This document shows, piece by piece, positions 11,239 through 20,302 of a stretch of DNA of 64,000 bases. Positions within the stretch are counted from its first letter, which is position 1, and each line of letters begins with the position of its first letter. Made by a program: the position numbers and the translations under genes. Under the pieces are notes generated by a model that searched no databases, was not told the DNA's origin, and saw only the letters and a program-made list of their open reading frames with translations. This stretch comes from Pseudomonas subflava (GTDB lineage: Bacteria > Pseudomonadota > Gammaproteobacteria > Pseudomonadales > Pseudomonadaceae), in contig NZ_JAMXBF010000003.1 in assembly GCF_023823685.1 (NCBI RefSeq), positions 496,001-560,000 of the forward strand, read 5' to 3'.

Positions 11239-13203
11239 CTAGCCCAGCTCGACGCAGTTGCGCCCGGCGGCCTTGGCCCGGTACAGCGCCTGGTCGGCAC
11301 GGGCGAAGGCGGCATCGGCGCTCTCGCCGACCATGAATGCGGTCAGCCCGGCCGACAGGGTGATGGTCACCGGCTCGCCGCGGAAGTGAAACGGACAGGC
11401 CTCGACCGCCGCGCGCAGGGTCTCGAGCAGCTGCTGGCCGCCATCCAGCGGGGTGCTGGGCACCAGCAGGACGAACTCCTCGCCGCCGAAACGGGCGAGG
11501 AAATCGGTCTTGCGCAGGCGCCGCGCCAGCTCGCCGGCGATGATCTTCAGCACCTTGTCGCCGGCCAGGTGGCCGTAGCCGTCGTTGATCCGCTTGAAGT
11601 GGTCGACGTCCAGCACCGCCAGCAGCAGCTCGCCGCCGTAGCGGCGCCAGCGGGCCAGCTCCAGGTCCAGGCGTTCGGCCCAGCCGGCGCGATTGGCCAG
11701 GCCGGTGAGCGGGTCGACCAGCGCCTTTTGCCGCTGCTCCTCGATGTGCTCGCGAAACCCCTGGGCCTCGCGCTCCATGTCGGCGACCTTCTGCGACAGC
11801 GCCTGCAGGCGCTTGCCGACTTCCTCTTCGCGGCCCTCGCGCTGGCGCTGATGGTCGCTGACCGTGCCGAGCAGGCCGTCCAGGCGCTGCTCCAGGGCCC
11901 GCTTCAGGCTGGGCAGGTCGGCTGCCTCCTGCACGCTGGCCTGCAGGTCGCTGACCTGTTCGCGCAGCTCCTGATTGAAGTTGCGCGAGCTTTCCACCGA
12001 CTCGCTGTAGCCTTCGTGCGCCTCGGCGAGGGTGCCGAGGAAGGCCGCCAGGCGCTCGTTGAGCTGCTGCAGGTAGCCGGCGAATTCGCGTTGGCCGCTG
12101 TCGGTGACGGCCAGCACCAGCACCGCCAGGTCGTCGAGCAGCGGCACCAGCTCGTACCAGTTCAGTCCGCCACCCTGCAGCCGCTCGCGCAGCGCCTCGC
12201 CCAGGGGCTTGTGGTGTTCCGGCAGTTCCAGCTCGTCGAGCAGACGCAGCAGGCTCTCGGCGATATGCGGTGCCACGGCGCTGTAGCCGGGCTCGGGGCG
12301 ATCCGGCAGGGCGTAGTCGGGGTTGCCGTCGCCGGTGATGATGCGGGCGTCCAGCGGCAGGCTGTCGAGACTGGAGGCGAAGGGCTGCGCCGCACCACGC
12401 ACAGGCGTCGGTGCCGCCGGCTCGAGCGGGCTCGCCGCTGCACGGGGCGCCGGCTGAAGCGGTTCCGCCGCCGGCGCGGCCGCGGCGGGCCGCTCGACCG
12501 GAGATGGTTGCGGAGTCGGAGTCGGAGTCGGAGTCGGAGTCGGAGTCGGAGTCGGAGTCGGAGTCGGAGTCGGAGTCGGAGTCGGAGTCGGCAGATCCTC
12601 GTCGTCGTCGGCATCCATGGCAAGAGAGGGTGATGGCTGTGCCTGCGGCTGAACGGCCTGAGCCTCGACGGGCGCCTCATCGCGGCCGCCGCCGAACAGG
12701 CGCTGCAGCAGGCCGGGGCGCTCCACCGGCTCGCTGCCCAGCAAGCTCAGGGTCTTGCCCTGCAGGCTGCTCAGTTCGGCCAGCAGCGCCGGCAACTCGC
12801 GGGGCTGACCGGCACGCTCGTCGATGCGCTTGGCGAATTGTTTGAGCGCCTTGCGCACCTCCCGCGGCGGCTCCAGGGCCAGCAGTTGCTGGGCCAGGCC
12901 AGTGAGGCCGGCGATGTTCTGCTCGACACGCTGCTGGCGGCGTTGCTCGGAGTCCAGCACCGCCTTCTCCAGGCGCGGAATCAGCGCGGAGAGGCCGGCA
13001 TCCATCTTCTCGCCGCGGATCAGCTCACGCAGCTCCTGCATGCACTGGTCCACCGCCTTGTCGCTGCCTTCGGCGGCCAGCGAGCTACGCACCAGGCCGC
13101 GGCGCAGCAGGTCGAGACGCTCGTTCCAGCGTTGCTCCTCGCGCTCCTGCTGCTCGAGGCTCTCCAGGTACTTGGCTTTCCAGCGCTGGGCTTCATCGGT
13201 CAT
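11239..13203 (-). CDS. dgcH: Diguanylate cyclase, DgcH-like, with Thr-Pro hexamer repeat linker
   Basis: A 654-residue cytosolic protein. An N-terminal charged helical region (1-165) is followed by a low-complexity proline/alanine linker with a (TP)n tract (about 206-231), a second helical domain (about 290-450) and a C-terminal GGDEF domain. The catalytic motif is GGEEF (about residue 574), and five residues before it stands RKTD, matching the RxxD inhibitory I-site, so feedback inhibition by c-di-GMP is expected. It converts two GTP to c-di-GMP. It lies 24 bases after the EEP nuclease gene and close to dsbA, as PA5487 (DgcH) does in P. aeruginosa; the symbol rests on that gene order. The TP tract is perfect at DNA level. 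Confidence 0.88.
   Translation of the reverse strand: MTDEAQRWKAKYLESLEQQEREEQRWNERLDLLRRGLVRSSLAAEGSDKAVDQCMQELRELIRGEKMDAGLSALIPRLEKAVLDSEQRRQQRVEQNIAGLTGLAQQLLALEPPREVRKALKQFAKRIDERAGQPRELPALLAELSSLQGKTLSLLGSEPVERPGLLQRLFGGGRDEAPVEAQAVQPQAQPSPSLAMDADDDEDLPTPTPTPTPTPTPTPTPTPTPTPTPTPQPSPVERPAAAAPAAEPLQPAPRAAASPLEPAAPTPVRGAAQPFASSLDSLPLDARIITGDGNPDYALPDRPEPGYSAVAPHIAESLLRLLDELELPEHHKPLGEALRERLQGGGLNWYELVPLLDDLAVLVLAVTDSGQREFAGYLQQLNERLAAFLGTLAEAHEGYSESVESSRNFNQELREQVSDLQASVQEAADLPSLKRALEQRLDGLLGTVSDHQRQREGREEEVGKRLQALSQKVADMEREAQGFREHIEEQRQKALVDPLTGLANRAGWAERLDLELARWRRYGGELLLAVLDVDHFKRINDGYGHLAGDKVLKIIAGELARRLRKTDFLARFGGEEFVLLVPSTPLDGGQQLLETLRAAVEACPFHFRGEPVTITLSAGLTAFMVGESADAAFARADQALYRAKAAGRNCVELG
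12511..12588. repeat. Perfect hexanucleotide microsatellite, 13 copies of CGGAGT (plus strand)
   Basis: The plus strand reads CGGAGT thirteen times without interruption, then a partial CGG. On the coding strand it encodes alternating Thr-Pro in the linker of the diguanylate cyclase. Because the unit is six bases, gain or loss by slippage adds or removes whole TP dipeptides and keeps the reading frame. Confidence 0.97.
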
Positions 13204-13227
13204 GGTGACGATCCAGTGGCAGGGCCA

Positions 13228-14073
13228 CTACAGCATAGGCAGGTTGTTGCCCGTCGGCAGGCGGATATCCACCGCCACCGGCAGGTGATCGGAAATCGGC
13301 TGGCTCAGCACCTCGACGCGCTCCAGCACCAGTTCGGGGCTGAGCAGAATGTGGTCGAGACAGCGCTGCGGCCGCCAGCTGGGGAAGGTCGCCTCGATCT
13401 GCGGCGCCACCAGGCCCAGCTCGCGCAGCGGCGAGTGCTGCAGCAGTTCTACGGCATGGGTGTTCATGTCGCCCATCAGCACCACGTGGCGATGACCCTC
13501 GATCAGCTCGCGTACATAGGCCAGCTGGCGCGTGCGGGTACGGGCGCCGAGCGCCAGATGCAGATTGAGCACCACCAGGGCATCCGGCCCCTCGCCGAAG
13601 CGCAGCAGGATCGCCCCGCGACCGGGCGGGCCGGGCAGCGGATGGTCCTCGAGGCGGTCCGGGCGCAGCCGGCTGAGCACACCGTTGCTGTGCTGCGCCA
13701 TGCGTCCGAGATTGCGGTTGAGCTGCTGGTACCAGTAAGGGAAGTCGCCCAGCTCGGCCAGGCGCTCCACCTGATTGACGTAGCCCGAGCGCAGGCTGCC
13801 GCCGTCCACCTCCTGCAGCGCGACCAGGTCGTAGTCGCCGAGCAGGGCGCCGATCCGCTGCAGATTGCCCGCGCGACCGGGGTGCGGCAGCAGGTGCTGC
13901 CAGCTGCGGGTCAGGTAGTGATGATAGCGGCCGGTGCTGATGCCGACCTGGATGTTGAAGCTGAGCAGGCGCAGACGGCCGTCGCCACAGCCGCCACCGG
14001 AATCCGCGCAAAGGCCGTTGACCTGCGTTTGGCGCAGGCTAGCGGAACGCCCGAAATTCCAGCGGCGCAACAT
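13228..14073 (-). CDS. Endonuclease/exonuclease/phosphatase (EEP) family protein
   Basis: A 281-residue protein with the EEP fold motifs in order: LLSFNIQVG (catalytic Asn), VALQEVDGG (metal-binding Glu), LNLHLALG (His), MGDMNTH (Asp/Asn pair) and the final ISDHLPV (Asp-His). All catalytic positions appear present, so a metal-dependent phosphodiesterase or phosphatase is expected; the substrate (DNA, RNA, lipid or inositol phosphate) cannot be told from sequence. No convincing signal peptide. It sits 10 bases after dsbA and 24 before the cyclase gene, consistent with a dsbA-EEP-dgcH transcription unit. Confidence 0.85.
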   Translation of the reverse strand: MLRRWNFGRSASLRQTQVNGLCADSGGGCGDGRLRLLSFNIQVGISTGRYHHYLTRSWQHLLPHPGRAGNLQRIGALLGDYDLVALQEVDGGSLRSGYVNQVERLAELGDFPYWYQQLNRNLGRMAQHSNGVLSRLRPDRLEDHPLPGPPGRGAILLRFGEGPDALVVLNLHLALGARTRTRQLAYVRELIEGHRHVVLMGDMNTHAVELLQHSPLRELGLVAPQIEATFPSWRPQRCLDHILLSPELVLERVEVLSQPISDHLPVAVDIRLPTGNNLPML

Positions 14074-14083
14074 GGCGGTTCAC

Positions 14084-14713
14084 TCAGTTGGCGGAACGCT
14101 CTTGCTGGATCAGGTGGTCGGCCACCTGTAGGGTTTCCTGCTCGCCACCGGACGAGCTCACGTCGAAGCGGTACTTGCCGTTGACGATCAGCACCGGCAC
14201 GCCGGTGATCTGGTAGGCCACCGCCAGCTTCTTGGCCTTGGCCATCTGGCCCTTCACGGCGAAGGAGTTGAAGGTGCTGAGGAACTTGTCCTTGTCCACG
14301 CCCTGGCCGGCGAGGAACTCGGCCATCTCTTCAGGCGTGGCCAGCTTGCGCTTCTCGCGGTGGATGGCGTTGAACACCGCCTCGTGTACCTGCTGCTCCA
14401 CGCCCATGGATTCCAGGGTGATGAACAGCTGGCCATGCACGTCCCAGATGCCGCCGAACAGGGCGGGGATGCGCACGAAATTGACGTCTTCCGGCAGCTT
14501 CTCGACCCAGGGGTTGAGGGTCGGCTCGAACTGGTAGCAGTGCGGGCAGCCGTACCAGAACAGCTCGACCACCTCGATCTTGCCCGGCTGCGAGACCGGT
14601 ACCGGGTTGCTCAGCTCGACATACTGACGACCGGCTTCGATGTCGGCGGCCTGGGCGCCCAGGCCCAGCAGACTGAGGCCGGCGAAGGCGGCGCTGAGAA
14701 TCAGGTTACGCAT
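14084..14713 (-). CDS. dsbA: Thiol:disulfide interchange protein DsbA
   Basis: A 209-residue periplasmic oxidoreductase with a cleavable signal (MRNLILSAAFAGLSLLGLGAQA, cut before ADIEAG). The thioredoxin fold carries the active site CPHC in FWYGCPHCYQFEP and the cis-proline region TGVPVLIVNGKY. It introduces disulfide bonds into exported proteins and is reoxidised by DsbB. It is first in a probable unit with the EEP protein and diguanylate cyclase, and a terminator upstream separates it from the cytochrome c4 gene. Confidence 0.95.
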   Translation of the reverse strand: MRNLILSAAFAGLSLLGLGAQAADIEAGRQYVELSNPVPVSQPGKIEVVELFWYGCPHCYQFEPTLNPWVEKLPEDVNFVRIPALFGGIWDVHGQLFITLESMGVEQQVHEAVFNAIHREKRKLATPEEMAEFLAGQGVDKDKFLSTFNSFAVKGQMAKAKKLAVAYQITGVPVLIVNGKYRFDVSSSGGEQETLQVADHLIQQERSAN

Positions 14714-14811
14714 GCAGAACTCCTTGACGATGGGGACCGCGCGAGCGCGGCGGCTCGGTTCGACCGACGCCGCCTAAGCGGGTTCCGGCATTGTAGCGGC
14801 AGCGCAAATGA

Positions 14812-14837
14812 AAAAGGGTGGCCGTGGCCACCCTTTT
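14812..14837 (-). terminator. Rho-independent terminator after cytochrome c4
   Basis: A perfect 12-bp inverted repeat (AAAAGGGTGGCC and its complement) with a 2-base centre. On the minus strand the stem is followed by TTTTTC, placing it as the terminator of the cytochrome c4 gene that ends at 14932. The plus-strand side ends in TTTTGTTT, so it could work in both directions, but no plus-strand gene precedes it. Confidence 0.85.
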
Positions 14838-14931
14838 GTTTCCGCTTGTCAGCGCCCGATCAGAATCCGTTTACGCTCTTGCGAGCTGGAGAAAGGCCAG
14901 GCGAAAGCGGCCGCAGATCGCAAGCGGGTTC

Positions 14932-15582
14932 TCAGTGCAGGCCCTGGATATAGCTGGACACGGCTTCGATGTCCTTGTTGCTCAGCTTGGCCGCGATGGC
15001 ACGCATGATCATCGCGTCACCGTCGTTGGTGCGGTTGCCTTCGCGGAAGTCGGTCAGCTGCTTGGCCACGTACTGTGCATGCTGGCCACCCAGTTTCGGG
15101 AAGCCCGCGGCGGCCAGGCCGGCGCCATTCGGGGAGTGGCAGCCGGTGCAGGCGGGCATGCCTTCTTCCAGCTTGCCACCGCGGAACAGCGCTTCACCAC
15201 GCTCGACCAGCTTGGGATCGGCGGCACCGACGCTGCCCTGCTGGCTGGAAAAGTAGGCGGCGATGTCGGCCAGATCCTGTTCGTTGAACGGGTCCAGCAT
15301 ACCGGTCATCTCCAGCACCTTGCGGCCCTCGCCCGGCTGGGCGGTCGGCGCGGTGCCGGCCTTGATGTCATGCAGCTGCTTCAGCAGGTAGCGCTCACCC
15401 TGGCCGGCCAGCTTGGGGAAGTTCGGCGCGGGGCTGTTGCCATCGGCACCGTGGCAGGCGCCACAGACAGCGGTCTTGGCCTTGCCGGCCTCGGCATCGC
15501 CGACGATCTTGCCGGCGTCGGCGGCTTGCGCTGCCACGGAGACACCCAGGCTCAACAGGAGACTCACCAGTACTTTGTTCAT
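14932..15582 (-). CDS. cc4: Dihaem cytochrome c4
   Basis: A 216-residue exported cytochrome with a signal peptide (MNKVLVSLLLSLGVSVAAQA). Two haem-binding CxxCH motifs, CGACHGADG (about residue 37) and CTGCHSPNG (about residue 140), lie in two similar halves, each with a downstream methionine ligand region (GMLDPF; AMIMRAIA). Cytochrome c4 is a periplasmic electron carrier that delivers electrons to terminal oxidases, notably cbb3 oxidases in pseudomonads. It follows a small c5-type cytochrome gene 45 bases upstream on the same strand. Confidence 0.93.
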   Translation of the reverse strand: MNKVLVSLLLSLGVSVAAQAADAGKIVGDAEAGKAKTAVCGACHGADGNSPAPNFPKLAGQGERYLLKQLHDIKAGTAPTAQPGEGRKVLEMTGMLDPFNEQDLADIAAYFSSQQGSVGAADPKLVERGEALFRGGKLEEGMPACTGCHSPNGAGLAAAGFPKLGGQHAQYVAKQLTDFREGNRTNDGDAMIMRAIAAKLSNKDIEAVSSYIQGLH

Positions 15583-15627
15583 CAGCTAATCCAATAACGG
15601 CTAGAGGTAATTAGGTTTTCTACGGGA

Positions 15628-15921
15628 CTACTCGCTCATCAACTCGATGACGGCCTGGTAGTCCTCGGTGCTGCAATCCATGCACAGGCCACGAGGTGGC
15701 ATGGCATTCAAACCGTTGGTGACACTTTGCACCATCGCATCCATGCCCTTGGCCATTCTGGGCTCCCAAGCCGCCTTGTCGCCCCGCTTGGGGGCCATCG
15801 GCAGTTGCCCATTGTGGCAGGCCGCACAGGCCTTGGCATAAACCGCTTCGGCGTCCTGGGCCGCACTCGCGGTACCCGACAACCAAAACAAGACGGCGCC
15901 GACGATCAGCACTCTTTTCAT
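15628..15921 (-). CDS. Small monohaem cytochrome c5-family protein
   Basis: A 97-residue exported protein starting MKRVLIVGAVLFWLSG; GAGG about ten bases before this ATG supports it over longer readings. One haem site is visible, CAACHNG. The C-terminal RGLCMDCSTEDYQAVI carries the extra cysteine pair typical of cytochrome c5, with the methionine ligand probably in GLNAMPPRG. It is a likely periplasmic electron carrier co-transcribed with cytochrome c4, matching PA5491 by position. Promoter elements lie just upstream (about 16017-16022). Confidence 0.88.
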   Translation of the reverse strand: MKRVLIVGAVLFWLSGTASAAQDAEAVYAKACAACHNGQLPMAPKRGDKAAWEPRMAKGMDAMVQSVTNGLNAMPPRGLCMDCSTEDYQAVIELMSE

Positions 15922-16016
15922 AGCCAACCTCATCAGGAGGGAACGGCCTGCGTCTGTCGCGCAGCGGTTCTGTCTCGTTCCCGGCGGAAGGACAAAGCGC
16001 ACACAAAATCTGCGGC

Positions 16017-16045
16017 ATTATATACTGGCGTCGCTGAAACGGAAG
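16017..16045 (-). promoter_or_regulatory. Candidate sigma70 promoter for the c5/c4 cytochrome genes
   Basis: A perfect minus-strand TATAAT occupies 16017-16022, about 96 bases before the c5 start. The -35 region at a 17-base spacing (CTTCCG) is weak, so recognition would rest mainly on the -10. A short inverted repeat (GTCGCT / AAGCGAC, about 16030-16049) overlaps the -35 side and could be an operator. Confidence 0.4.
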
Positions 16046-16118
16046 CGACAGCATGCCGCGCCCCAGGGGCTTCCCGGGCCGCCGCCCGCGCTTCCGCCCC
16101 CGCCCATACGGACCTCCC

Positions 16119-16769
16119 ATGTCATCGAAGAACCCGATTCTCGGCCTATGCCAACAGGCCACTTTCCTCATCAGCGCCGCCAAGGTCGACCAGTGTCCAG
16201 AGGACCAGGGCCGTGAAGTGGCCTTCGCCGGTCGCTCCAACGCCGGCAAGTCGAGCGCGCTGAATACCCTGACCCACGCTAGCCTGGCGCGCACCTCGAA
16301 GACCCCGGGGCGCACCCAGCTGCTCAACTTCTTCCGCCTGGACGACGAACGCCGCCTGGTCGACCTGCCGGGCTACGGCTACGCCAAGGTACCGATCCCG
16401 CTCAAGCAGCACTGGCAGAAGCATCTGGAGGCCTACCTCGGCAGCCGTGAGAGCCTGTGCGGGCTGATCCTGCTGATGGACATCCGCCATCCGCTGACCG
16501 AATTCGACTGCATGATGCTGGACTGGTCCAAGGCCAGCGGCATGCCGCTGCACATCCTGCTGACCAAGGCCGACAAGCTGGCCTTCGGCGCGGCGAAGAA
16601 CGCCCTGCTCAAGGTGCGCCAGGCCATCCAAAAGGACTGGGGCGACGACGTCGCCAGCATCCAGCTGTTCTCCGCGCCCAAGCGCCAGGGCGTGGAGGAA
16701 GCGCAGCAGGTCCTGGCCCAGTGGCTGGGCCTGGGCGAGGACGACGAAAGCGGCGATTCCGCCAGCTAG
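16119..16769 (+). CDS. engB: Ribosome biogenesis GTPase EngB (YihA/YsxC)
   Basis: A 216-residue GTPase. G1 is GRSNAGKS, the switch region reads [12 protein letters not shown]3 [11 protein letters not shown]4 LLTKADKL and G5 SAPK, all in place and in the usual order. EngB is an essential assembly factor for the large ribosomal subunit. The ATG at 16119 ([10 protein letters not shown]) gives the normal family length; an arginine/proline-rich upstream extension was rejected. It faces polA across a 397-base intergenic region, the same layout as the E. coli spf locus. Confidence 0.93.
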   Translation: MSSKNPILGLCQQATFLISAAKVDQCPEDQGREVAFAGRSNAGKSSALNTLTHASLARTSKTPGRTQLLNFFRLDDERRLVDLPGYGYAKVPIPLKQHWQKHLEAYLGSRESLCGLILLMDIRHPLTEFDCMMLDWSKASGMPLHILLTKADKLAFGAAKNALLKVRQAIQKDWGDDVASIQLFSAPKRQGVEEAQQVLAQWLGLGEDDESGDSAS

Positions 16770-16918
16770 AGCCAGGCCGGGCGCGAGAACCCAAGCGGCC
16801 CGAGGGCGGCGAAACGGATCAGGTAGTTGGAGATTTCGCGCTGGAGATGATAAGCCCGAAGCGCCGCGCCATGGCCCGCTTTCGATGACGCCTCGCCGGC
16901 ACGCGGCAAATCGCGGGC

Positions 16919-17047
16919 AAAAAAAACCCCGGGCTTCGTATGGGGAGGGAGAAGTCCGGGGTTCAATTCTGAACCGCTAGGGCGGGGTTCAGAGATCTGC
17001 CAACACTAAAACACAGCTAGGAGCATCGAAGGGCTTGCATGCCATTC
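16919..17047 (-). ncRNA. ersA: Candidate ErsA / Spot 42-locus small RNA
   Basis: Between engB and polA, transcribed on the polA strand. Predicted start near 17047, set by an AlgU-like promoter, and end at a strong terminator: GC stem (AACCCCGG with its complement) followed by eight T residues, ending at 16919. Predicted length is about 129 nt; P. aeruginosa ErsA, from this same position, is described as about 132 nt. An internal perfect 8-bp stem (TCTGAACC/GGTTCAGA, 16968-16993) precedes the terminator. The terminator loop is C-rich (TCTCCCTCCCC), a sequence able to pair with Shine-Dalgarno regions. In P. aeruginosa ErsA acts with Hfq under AlgU control on envelope and alginate targets. No peptide of note is encoded. 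Confidence 0.72.
16924..16965 (-). terminator. Rho-independent terminator of the sRNA candidate
   Basis: Inverted repeat AACCCCGG ... CCGGGGTT with a pyrimidine-rich loop; on the minus strand the 3' arm runs into eight T residues (16919-16926). It is too far (about 200 bases) from the polA stop to be explained simply as the polA terminator, and nothing else on this strand precedes it except the sRNA candidate. Confidence 0.82.
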
Positions 17048-17053
17048 GTGATC

Positions 17054-17081
17054 TCTGACCGGCCTTCCTGGCGGTTAGTTC
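17054..17081 (-). promoter_or_regulatory. AlgU (sigma22/RpoE-like) promoter candidate for the sRNA
   Basis: On the minus strand GAACTA (17081-17076) and TCAGA (17058-17054) are separated by 17 bases. The AlgU consensus is GAACTT, 16-17 bases, TCTGA, so five of six and four of five positions match at the expected spacing. The predicted start is about seven bases after the -10. Confidence 0.62.
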
Positions 17082-17132
17082 AGTTTTTTTTAAATCGCAT
17101 TTCCATAACCAAACGCAAATTCAGGTGTTTTA

Positions 17133-17158
17133 GGCATAAGCCGCTGCGACCTTATGCC
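17133..17158 (-). repeat. Inverted repeat just after polA
   Basis: A perfect 8-bp stem (GGCATAAG/CTTATGCC) with a 10-base loop begins eight bases after the polA stop. On the minus strand it is followed by TAAAACACC, with no T tract, so it is a weak terminator at best; it might stabilise or process the polA mRNA end. Confidence 0.5.
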
Positions 17159-17166
17159 GCAGCGCT

Positions 17167-19938
17167 TCAATGCGCCTCGTCCCAGTTGTCGCCCACACCG
17201 GCCTCCACCACCAGCGGCACGTCCAGTTCCGCCGCGCCACTCATCAGCGGCAGCAGGCCGGACCTCAGCGCGTCGATCTGATCCTCGCGTATTTCCAGTA
17301 CCAGTTCGTCGTGCACCTGCAGGATGACCTTGGCATCCAGGCCCGACTGCGGCAGCCACTGGTCCACGGCGACCATGGCGCGCTTCATGATGTCCGCCGC
17401 GGTGCCCTGCATCGGCGCGTTGATCGCGGTACGCTCGGCGCCCTTGCGCAACGCCGGGTTCTTCGCGTGGATGTCCGGCAGATACAGACGGCGGCCGAAC
17501 AGGGTCTCGACGAAGCCTTGCTGGCTGGCCTGCTCGCGGGTGCGCTCCATGTAGGCGAGCACGCCGGGGTAGCGGGCGAAGTAGCGGTCGATGTAGGCCT
17601 GGGCCTGCTTGCGGTCGACGCCGATCTGCTTGGCCAGGCCGAAGGCGCTCATGCCGTAGATCAGGCCGAAGTTGATCGCCTTGGCGCTGCGTCGCTGATC
17701 GTTGGTCACCTCCTCGAGCGCCACGCCGAATACCTCGGCGGCGGTCGCGCGGTGCACATCGAGGTCATGACGGAAGGCATCCAGCAGGCCTTCATCCTTG
17801 GCCAGATGGGCCATGATGCGCAGCTCGATCTGCGAATAGTCCGCCGACATCAGCTTGTAGCCCTTCGGCGCGACGAAGGCCTGGCGGATACGCCGGCCCT
17901 CGGCGGTGCGGATCGGGATGTTCTGCAGGTTCGGGTCGGTAGAGGACAGGCGCCCGGTCGCTGCGACGGCCTGGTGGTAGCTGGTGTGGATGCGCCCGGT
18001 GCGCGGGTTGATCTGCTCCGGCAGCCTGTCGGTGTAGGTGCTCTTCAGCTTGCTCAGCGAGCGGTACTGCATGATCACCTTGGGCAGCGCGTAATCCTGC
18101 TCGGCCAACTCGGCCAGCACGTTCTCGGCGGTGGACGGCTGGCCCGTGGCGGTCTTGCTCAGCACCGGCAGGCCGAGCTTTTCATAGAGAATGGCGCCGA
18201 GCTGCTTGGGCGAGCCGAGATTGAATTCCTGCTCGGCGATGGCGTAGGCCTCGCGCTCCAGCGCCACCATCTTTTCGCCCAGCTCGAGGCTCTGCTGGCC
18301 GAGCAGCTTGGCGTCGACCAGCGCGCCGTTGCGCTCGATCCGAACCAGCACCGGCACCAGCGGCATCTCGATCTCCTTGAGCACCTGGACCAGCGACGGT
18401 GTGGCCGAGAGCTTGGCCCATAGCGTCTGGTGCAGGCGCAGGGTGACGTCGGCGTCCTCGGCGGCGTAGGGGCCGGCCTGCTCGATGGCGATCTGGTCGA
18501 AGGTCAGCTGCTTGGCGCCTCGCCCGGCGATGTCTTCGAAGCGGATGGTGCTGTGCTCCAGGTACTTGAGCGCCAGGCTGTCCATGTCGTGGCGGGTCGC
18601 CGTCGAGTCGAGCACGTAGGACTCGAGCATGGTGTCGAAGGCCAGGCCCTGCATGTGGATCGGCGTGGCGGCATTGGCCAGCACGTTCATGTCGTACTTG
18701 GCGTGCTGGCCGACCTTGGCCTTGTTCGGGTCCTCGAGGATCGGCTTGAGCGCGCGCAGCACCGCCTCGCGGTCGAGCTGCTCGGGCACGCCCATGTAGG
18801 AGTGGGCCAGCGGCACGTAGGCGGCCTCGCCGGCCTCCACCGCGAAGGACACGCCGACCACCTGGGCCTGCTGGGCATCGAGGCTGGTGGTCTCGGTGTC
18901 GAAGGCGATCAGCTCGGCCTGCTCCAGCTTCTTCAGCCAGGCATCGAACTGCGCCTGCTCCATCACCGTCTCGTAGCAGGCCGCCGCGGCCGGCGCCTCG
19001 CTGAGAGGGCCCTCGTCGAACAGGCCGCCGGCCACCGGCGGGGTCTCCACGCTGCGGGCCTTCTCGCGCAGCAGCTCGTCCGTCCAGCCCTTGAATTCCA
19101 GCTCGGCATAGAGCGCGAGCAGGGCTTCGCGATCCGCCTCGCCCGGGTGCAGGTCATCGGTCTGCACGTCCAGCTCGACATCGGTCTTGATGGTCGCCAG
19201 TCGGTAGGAGAGGAACGCCATCTCGCGGTGCTCCTCCAGCTTGGCCGGCAGCGTCTTGGCCCCGCGGATCGGCAGCTCGGGCACCTTGTCGAGATTGGCG
19301 TAGAGCTCCTCGAGGCCGCCGCCGACGCCGACCAGCAGGCCCACCGCGGTCTTCTCGCCGACGCCGGGCACGCCGGGGATGTTGTCGACCTTGTCGCCCA
19401 TCAGCGCCAGGTAATCGATGATCAGCTCGGGGCCGACGCCGAACTTGGCCTTCACCCCATCGATGTCGTAGACGCTGCCGGTCATGGTGTTGACCAGGGT
19501 GACGTGCGGGCACACCAGCTGAGCCATGTCCTTGTCGCCGGTGGAGATCACCACGTCGCGACCGGCGGCCGCGCAACGCCGCGCCAGGGTGCCGATCACG
19601 TCGTCGGCCTCTACGCCGTCGACGCACAGCAGCGGGTAGCCGAGCGCGCGCACCGCCGCATGCAGCGGCTCCACCTGGCCGCGTAGCTCCTCGGGCATGG
19701 GCGGGCGGTTGGCCTTGTATTCGGCAAACATCTGGTCGCGGAAGGTGCCGCCCTTGGCGTCGAAGACCACCGCGAAGGGGCTGTCCGGGTATTGCTTGCG
19801 CAGGCTCTTGAGCATGTTCAGCACACCCTTCACCGCGCCGGTCTGCAAGCCTTTGGAGGTGGCCAGCGGCGGCAGTGCGTGGAACGCGCGGTACAGGTAG
19901 GAAGAGCCGTCGACCAGGACCAGCGGGGCGTTAGACAT
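17167..19938 (-). CDS. polA: DNA polymerase I
   Basis: A 923-residue three-domain polymerase starting [19 protein letters not shown]. The 5' nuclease domain (1-300) shows [23 protein letters not shown] and [14 protein letters not shown]. The 3'-5' exonuclease domain keeps its first acidic motif, [12 protein letters not shown], so proofreading is expected. The polymerase domain has motif [14 protein letters not shown], the O helix [14 protein letters not shown] and motif [12 protein letters not shown]. It acts in Okazaki fragment processing and repair synthesis. Monocistronic; 73 bases separate it from the divergent DUF2782 gene. Confidence 0.97.
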   Translation of the reverse strand: MSNAPLVLVDGSSYLYRAFHALPPLATSKGLQTGAVKGVLNMLKSLRKQYPDSPFAVVFDAKGGTFRDQMFAEYKANRPPMPEELRGQVEPLHAAVRALGYPLLCVDGVEADDVIGTLARRCAAAGRDVVISTGDKDMAQLVCPHVTLVNTMTGSVYDIDGVKAKFGVGPELIIDYLALMGDKVDNIPGVPGVGEKTAVGLLVGVGGGLEELYANLDKVPELPIRGAKTLPAKLEEHREMAFLSYRLATIKTDVELDVQTDDLHPGEADREALLALYAELEFKGWTDELLREKARSVETPPVAGGLFDEGPLSEAPAAAACYETVMEQAQFDAWLKKLEQAELIAFDTETTSLDAQQAQVVGVSFAVEAGEAAYVPLAHSYMGVPEQLDREAVLRALKPILEDPNKAKVGQHAKYDMNVLANAATPIHMQGLAFDTMLESYVLDSTATRHDMDSLALKYLEHSTIRFEDIAGRGAKQLTFDQIAIEQAGPYAAEDADVTLRLHQTLWAKLSATPSLVQVLKEIEMPLVPVLVRIERNGALVDAKLLGQQSLELGEKMVALEREAYAIAEQEFNLGSPKQLGAILYEKLGLPVLSKTATGQPSTAENVLAELAEQDYALPKVIMQYRSLSKLKSTYTDRLPEQINPRTGRIHTSYHQAVAATGRLSSTDPNLQNIPIRTAEGRRIRQAFVAPKGYKLMSADYSQIELRIMAHLAKDEGLLDAFRHDLDVHRATAAEVFGVALEEVTNDQRRSAKAINFGLIYGMSAFGLAKQIGVDRKQAQAYIDRYFARYPGVLAYMERTREQASQQGFVETLFGRRLYLPDIHAKNPALRKGAERTAINAPMQGTAADIMKRAMVAVDQWLPQSGLDAKVILQVHDELVLEIREDQIDALRSGLLPLMSGAAELDVPLVVEAGVGDNWDEAH

Positions 19939-20011
19939 GCGTGGAATCAACCTTTTCCATGGGGCCGGCGTTAGAATGGCCGGACCATTGACGAGAAAGG
20001 ACAAGGTTACC

Positions 20012-20296
20012 ATGCGCGCATTGAACCGCCTGATGCTGGCCGCCCTGCTGGTCGCCAGCCCCCTGGTCGCGATGGCCGAGGAAGAGGTCACCGGCGACCC
20101 GGACGTGACCATCCGCCAGGACGGCGACAAGACCATCACCGAATACCGGCAGAACGGATTTCTTTACGCCATCAAGGTCACGCCGAAGAACGGCAAGCCC
20201 TACTTCCTGGTGCGAGCCGACGGCAGCGAAGGCAACTTCGTTCGCTCCGACCAGCCGGACATGCTCATCCCCGCCTGGGAAATCTTCAGCTGGTAA
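20012..20296 (+). CDS. DUF2782 small exported protein
   Basis: A 94-residue protein with a signal peptide ([22 protein letters not shown], cut before EEEVT). The mature part, [22 protein letters not shown] then [20 protein letters not shown], matches DUF2782, a short beta-rich periplasmic family conserved in pseudomonads between polA and thrB. Function unknown. AAGG lies before the ATG at 20012. It ends six bases before thrB, so the two are probably co-transcribed. Confidence 0.82.
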   Translation: MRALNRLMLAALLVASPLVAMAEEEVTGDPDVTIRQDGDKTITEYRQNGFLYAIKVTPKNGKPYFLVRADGSEGNFVRSDQPDMLIPAWEIFSW

Positions 20297-20302
20297 CCTT
20301 CC

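Noticed and set aside
12511..12591. CRISPR-like array
   Set aside because: A direct hexamer repeat with no spacers, inside a coding region.
11386..12633. 415-residue plus-strand reading frame with a long Arg-Ser repeat
   Set aside because: It is antisense to the diguanylate cyclase; the RS repeat is simply the other-strand reading of the hexamer microsatellite.
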